Of a DNA stretch of 64,000 nucleotides, positions 60,727 through 64,000 are shown piece by piece. The position numbers and the translations under genes were made by a program. The stretch lies in the NCBI RefSeq assembly GCF_047663525.1, contig NC_092588.1, forward strand, positions 93,617,501 to 93,681,500. The letters run 5' to 3'. How positions within the stretch are numbered: the stretch's first letter is position 1; each line of letters opens with the position of its first letter. The notes beneath the pieces are model-generated. The model was given only the letters and a program-made list of their open reading frames with translations, did not search any database and was not told the DNA's origin. This DNA comes from Anas platyrhynchos (Eukaryota; Chordata; Aves; Anseriformes; Anatidae).

Positions 60727-62502
60727 GTGCAATATGAATGAACTGACATCCAAAACAGTAGAGAGTATTTGTGCTTGTTGAATGCGCTTATCAAACAAGT
60801 AGCTCTGCTAGGAAGATGCAGGGAATTCATTCCAGCTGTATATTCACAACCATGAGTACACGATATTGGTCGAACCAGACAAATTCATGGCGAGAGCTGT
60901 TTAGTTGTAATTGTGAGCCCTGCAGTGTATGCTTTAAGAAATGGCTGAAGTTGTGCATTGACAATGTTGCATAGTTATTCATGAAGGGAAGTTTGTTTAC
61001 AATGGGAAACAAATGAGGTAAATCAGAGTAAGTACTCAGGAAGCCCTTCTCCTATCATGAGGTGTATGTGTAAGGAAGGTAATTTACAGTTACTTTCACA
61101 GCTTTAAATGGTAGCTGGTGATACTTTTTGATGAATGGTACCTTTTCATTGAAGAAATCCCAATTTCTCTGCCAGTGCTGTTTGTCCCCTGAGAGTGGAT
61201 CTTAGTGAACAGTTGGTTCAGGGCGCAGCATCTCTCAGCAGCAGTCTGCCATAAATGGGGTGAGTGCCTCTGCCATAGGTTAGTCTGGGGAAGAGGGTTG
61301 AACCCTCTTTCAGAGGGGATGAGGGGAGCAACAGCAGTTGGGCTGCACTGCTTTGTCTCCAGGACTTTTGCTAGTTGAACGTGGAAGTTAAAATTAAAAA
61401 CACTGTATGAAATTAGGAAATCAAATGCAACCATAATAGTTTTTTTAATGGTCTTTTTTTTTTTTTTTTTTTTTTGGCAATGCTTCTCCCCTTATGTTTA
61501 GTAGTATTGCAAAATTTTTTTGCTGTCACCTGGGTTTGGTATTTTGTTTAGTCATGATCATTATGGAGTACTTGGCTCTCCATTAATGCTAGGACTTGTC
61601 ATGGTACCCTAGAGGAATAAATGTCAAAAGAATGTGAATAGCTTACTTGCTGTTCTTAAGGGTGAGTTGTTTTCTTATGGAATACATACAGTACAATTCC
61701 ATCTTAGTGCAGCATTCCCAGGAATCAGCATGTAGGTTATAAATCAAAAATCTGCAGTCTGACTTAGGTCTGCATTGAAAGAAAAGTAAGCAGGTGATAT
61801 GTACCTGTGCGTTTTCTGCAGTGGCAGTTTACTTGAGGCTTAACAGTGTGAAGTTATGACAACAACGTAATTCCCGAGGAGAATCCCCACAGTGGATACA
61901 ATGATCCTTATGGGTTCTTTTCAACTTGGGTTATTCAATGATTTGAGTTATTCTTGTTCCAGATCAGTTGGTGTTATACTGTTTGTACTTCTATGCTCTG
62001 TAAGGTCCTGATTTCTGCTGAAAACCTGGCATGTCTGTACCTTTGCTTAGTCAGTAATTACTTAAACATTCATGGAACTGTTTTTGCTAAGGATGTGTCT
62101 GTGTCTATCTGTGGAATCAGGGTTTAAAAAGCTTCTGCTATGCAATACTTTTTAGTCCCTTCAGTCTCCCAGACCTCAGTGTCCTTTCAGCTCTGGGCTA
62201 CATCTTTTTTGTTATATGTCCATGACACAAATAATTTTACTTATTCACTGTTAGCAGAATGTTTTAGATTACTGTGTTCAATTAAGATGCTCTCCACAAC
62301 TTTATTTTAGGTTTTCTGTGGGGACTGTGTGTTTACCATAGTTGTACCACCCCACTGTAGTCACCTCCTCCTTGGAGTCGATAGTCTTCAAATGTTTGTA
62401 GAGTCTTATCTCACTGAGTTGCTCCTTTTAATGATAGTCTAGGGATAGGTATGTTTACTCTGCAGAAAACTGGAGGAAGAAATTGCTGTGTGTGCATATG
62501 TA

Positions 62503-62533
<31 letters not shown>

Positions 62534-63321
62534 CTTTGCACTCTATCTGGTAGTTTGTGCTCTTGTCCTTTTGGACTTTGACATGTTAGTCTGTCTCCTT
62601 TTTGCTGTCCTGTTGCACAAAGAGTATGCTCTTGGTTGATGGTAGTGTCCAGTTGTTGGCCAGGAGTCTCAGTATTTGCACTATCTGCTGCATGCCACTT
62701 CTTCCATTCCTTTCACTTTACTCTTCCTGTAGTTGTACACACTATTACAGCAGAATTGTCTACCAGTTAACAGAGAGAAGTGGTTTCAATGTGAAAGTTT
62801 TTCAAAGCCATATGTGGTCTGTTGGGGATACTGTAGGGATATCTGTAGGGATACTTACTCTTGAGCAGAAGTCCTTAGATGGTGGATGGCTCTTGTGTAG
62901 TTGGGGGTCACCAGGAGTTATATCGTAGTCTACATGTCTATTGTATTTCTTTGTCACTTTTGTTTCATGGAGTCAATTTCCTAATTGCTGAGCTCTGCTT
63001 TTAGTACGAGGCAGGCCAAGGCCCACCTTTTCGAGAATAAAATAGACCAGTGCCATTCAACAGATTTTAATTTACAGTATTAAAAGCACTTCATTTGTAG
63101 TTGCAGAATATCCAATTCAACGTGGGATTTGTTGGGATGACTTCTGCATTATTTTCTGATAGGTATGGAGAACTAACTGATTAACAGTTGCTGACTTGGT
63201 GTTTTATTTCATCCCTTCTGATCCTTTATCAAAAGGATTCCTTTTTAATGTGCTCAGCAATTAGTCTAATAAAATGCGAATGCCAAGTCATATTATGCGA
63301 AGACAAACTTAACCAAGTACT
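60727..63321 (+). other. GLB1: GLB1 intron 1, right part
   Basis: AT-rich with a T-run at 61456-61476 and an AAAAC repeat at 62505-62532. I looked for the second GLB1 exon (the family segment after the signal peptide) on the + strand and did not find it. No other gene is recognised. Confidence 0.6.
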
Positions 63322-63792
63322 TGTGGGAATAGAAATGTTGTTTTTGCGGAGTTACATTGTTTAGAAGGAGGGAATGTGGTACTGAGATACGCTTACAGTG
63401 ATAAGAAAGTTTAGCAGGCGACCTAGTAAAATGCAGACAACCAGGCTCCTTAGGACAATTAGGTGAAAATCACGGTGTCAAGTCAGATAAGTGAAGAAAC
63501 ATTACCACTTCAAACAGTAAAAATGTCAAAAGAAATTTGAAATTTAGCAGGCCGGCAACTGAAGGCCATGCATTGTTTGTGAAGCATCAGATAGATTGTG
63601 AACCTGGATTACCCACTCAGTGGGGAAACAGGGGAGGGTCCTGCCATCAAAAGGTATATAAACTGTGTTTTGGAACTAGTAGATGCGCTCTCTCCTGCTT
63701 GTGGGGCACTGCCATTGCAATCGTGAATAAATTACTACTTCACTAAGATCCTCGCCTGAGCCTAAGTTATTGGCTACGGAGTGTTTCTCACA
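63322..63792 (+). mobile_element. Probable solo LTR of an endogenous retrovirus
   Basis: About 470 bases with LTR architecture: it opens tgtgggaat and ends ctcaca, has a TATA box (tatataa, 63655-63662) about 70 bases before an AATAAA (63726-63731), and then a short U5-like tail. The end block (actaagatcctcgcctgagc) is familiar from avian LTRs. No convincing target-site duplication is visible, so the 5' boundary is approximate. No coding capacity. Confidence 0.6.
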
Positions 63793-64000
63793 ACTTAGTG
63801 CATTGTGGAGGGCATAAGTGGTGCTGTTGATAGGGTTGCCAAAGGTATTTGAGTGGAATGTAAGCTGCAATGTGTTAAAGTTTGAAAAAAGTTTGAAAAA
63901 AAAAAAAAGGTTTTTAAAGACACTTAACAAAAGATCAATAATAACCAAAAAAAAAAAAAAGGTCTTAGTGTTTTCCTTGTTTTCCACAAGTTACTGGAAG
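63793..64000 (+). other. GLB1: GLB1 intron 1, right edge of window
   Basis: A-rich sequence with two A-runs (about 63897-63908 and 63947-63960). No feature is recognised. Confidence 0.6.

Noticed and set aside
60727-64000. GLB1 exon 2
   Set aside because: I looked for the conserved N-terminal segment of mature beta-galactosidase on the + strand and found no matching frame with splice sites.

Overview
This window is vertebrate nuclear DNA, almost certainly from a bird. The genes have vertebrate exon-intron structure with GT-AG junctions. The interspersed repeats are avian: CR1 LINE fragments, including one whose 3' end finishes in the typical gattctatgatt motif, and LTR-type repeats familiar from bird genomes. 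I cannot name the species. Gene content and orientation match the human 3p22.3 block (SUSD5 - CRTAP - GLB1 with TMPPE in its first intron), read in the opposite direction.

Layout. (1) 1-13,295, + strand: the last two coding exons of SUSD5, a cell-surface protein with a sushi domain, a long acidic Ser/Thr-rich stalk, one membrane segment and a His-rich tail. Earlier exons lie off the left edge. (2) 13,296-23,503: SUSD5 3' UTR, AT-rich intergenic DNA and a 1-kb CR1 copy. SUSD5 and CRTAP are convergent here. (3) 23,504-44,012, - strand: all seven coding exons of CRTAP, which join in frame into a 389-residue protein. CRTAP is the non-catalytic ER partner of prolyl 3-hydroxylase 1 in collagen modification. 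(4) 44,013-50,465: the CRTAP CpG-island promoter, then a repeat-dense stretch with LTR-like elements, one interrupted by another LTR, a 29-bp minisatellite and an unexplained 248-codon open frame. (5) 50,466-54,666, + strand: a 5S rRNA-derived pseudogene, a GC-rich promoter, the probable first coding exon of GLB1 (lysosomal beta-galactosidase signal peptide), and the single-exon TMPPE reading frame. TMPPE is a membrane metallophosphoesterase inside GLB1 intron 1. (6) 54,667-64,000: TMPPE 3' UTR and the rest of the visible GLB1 intron 1. It holds a large inverted repeat made of two copies of one endogenous-retrovirus-like fragment, and a probable solo LTR near the right edge. I did not find GLB1 exon 2, so it should lie beyond 64,000.

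The genes are neighbours rather than a pathway. The clearest functional coupling is between GLB1 and TMPPE, which seem to share a promoter and first exon. I found no evidence of a new enzymatic or defence system. The observations most worth following are the shared first exon with its short upstream reading frame, the inverted retroviral repeat that GLB1 pre-mRNA would carry as a hairpin, the 5S-like sequence beside the GLB1 promoter, and stress- or lysosome-type promoter elements at CRTAP and GLB1. All identity statements come from reading by eye; no alignment or database search was run.
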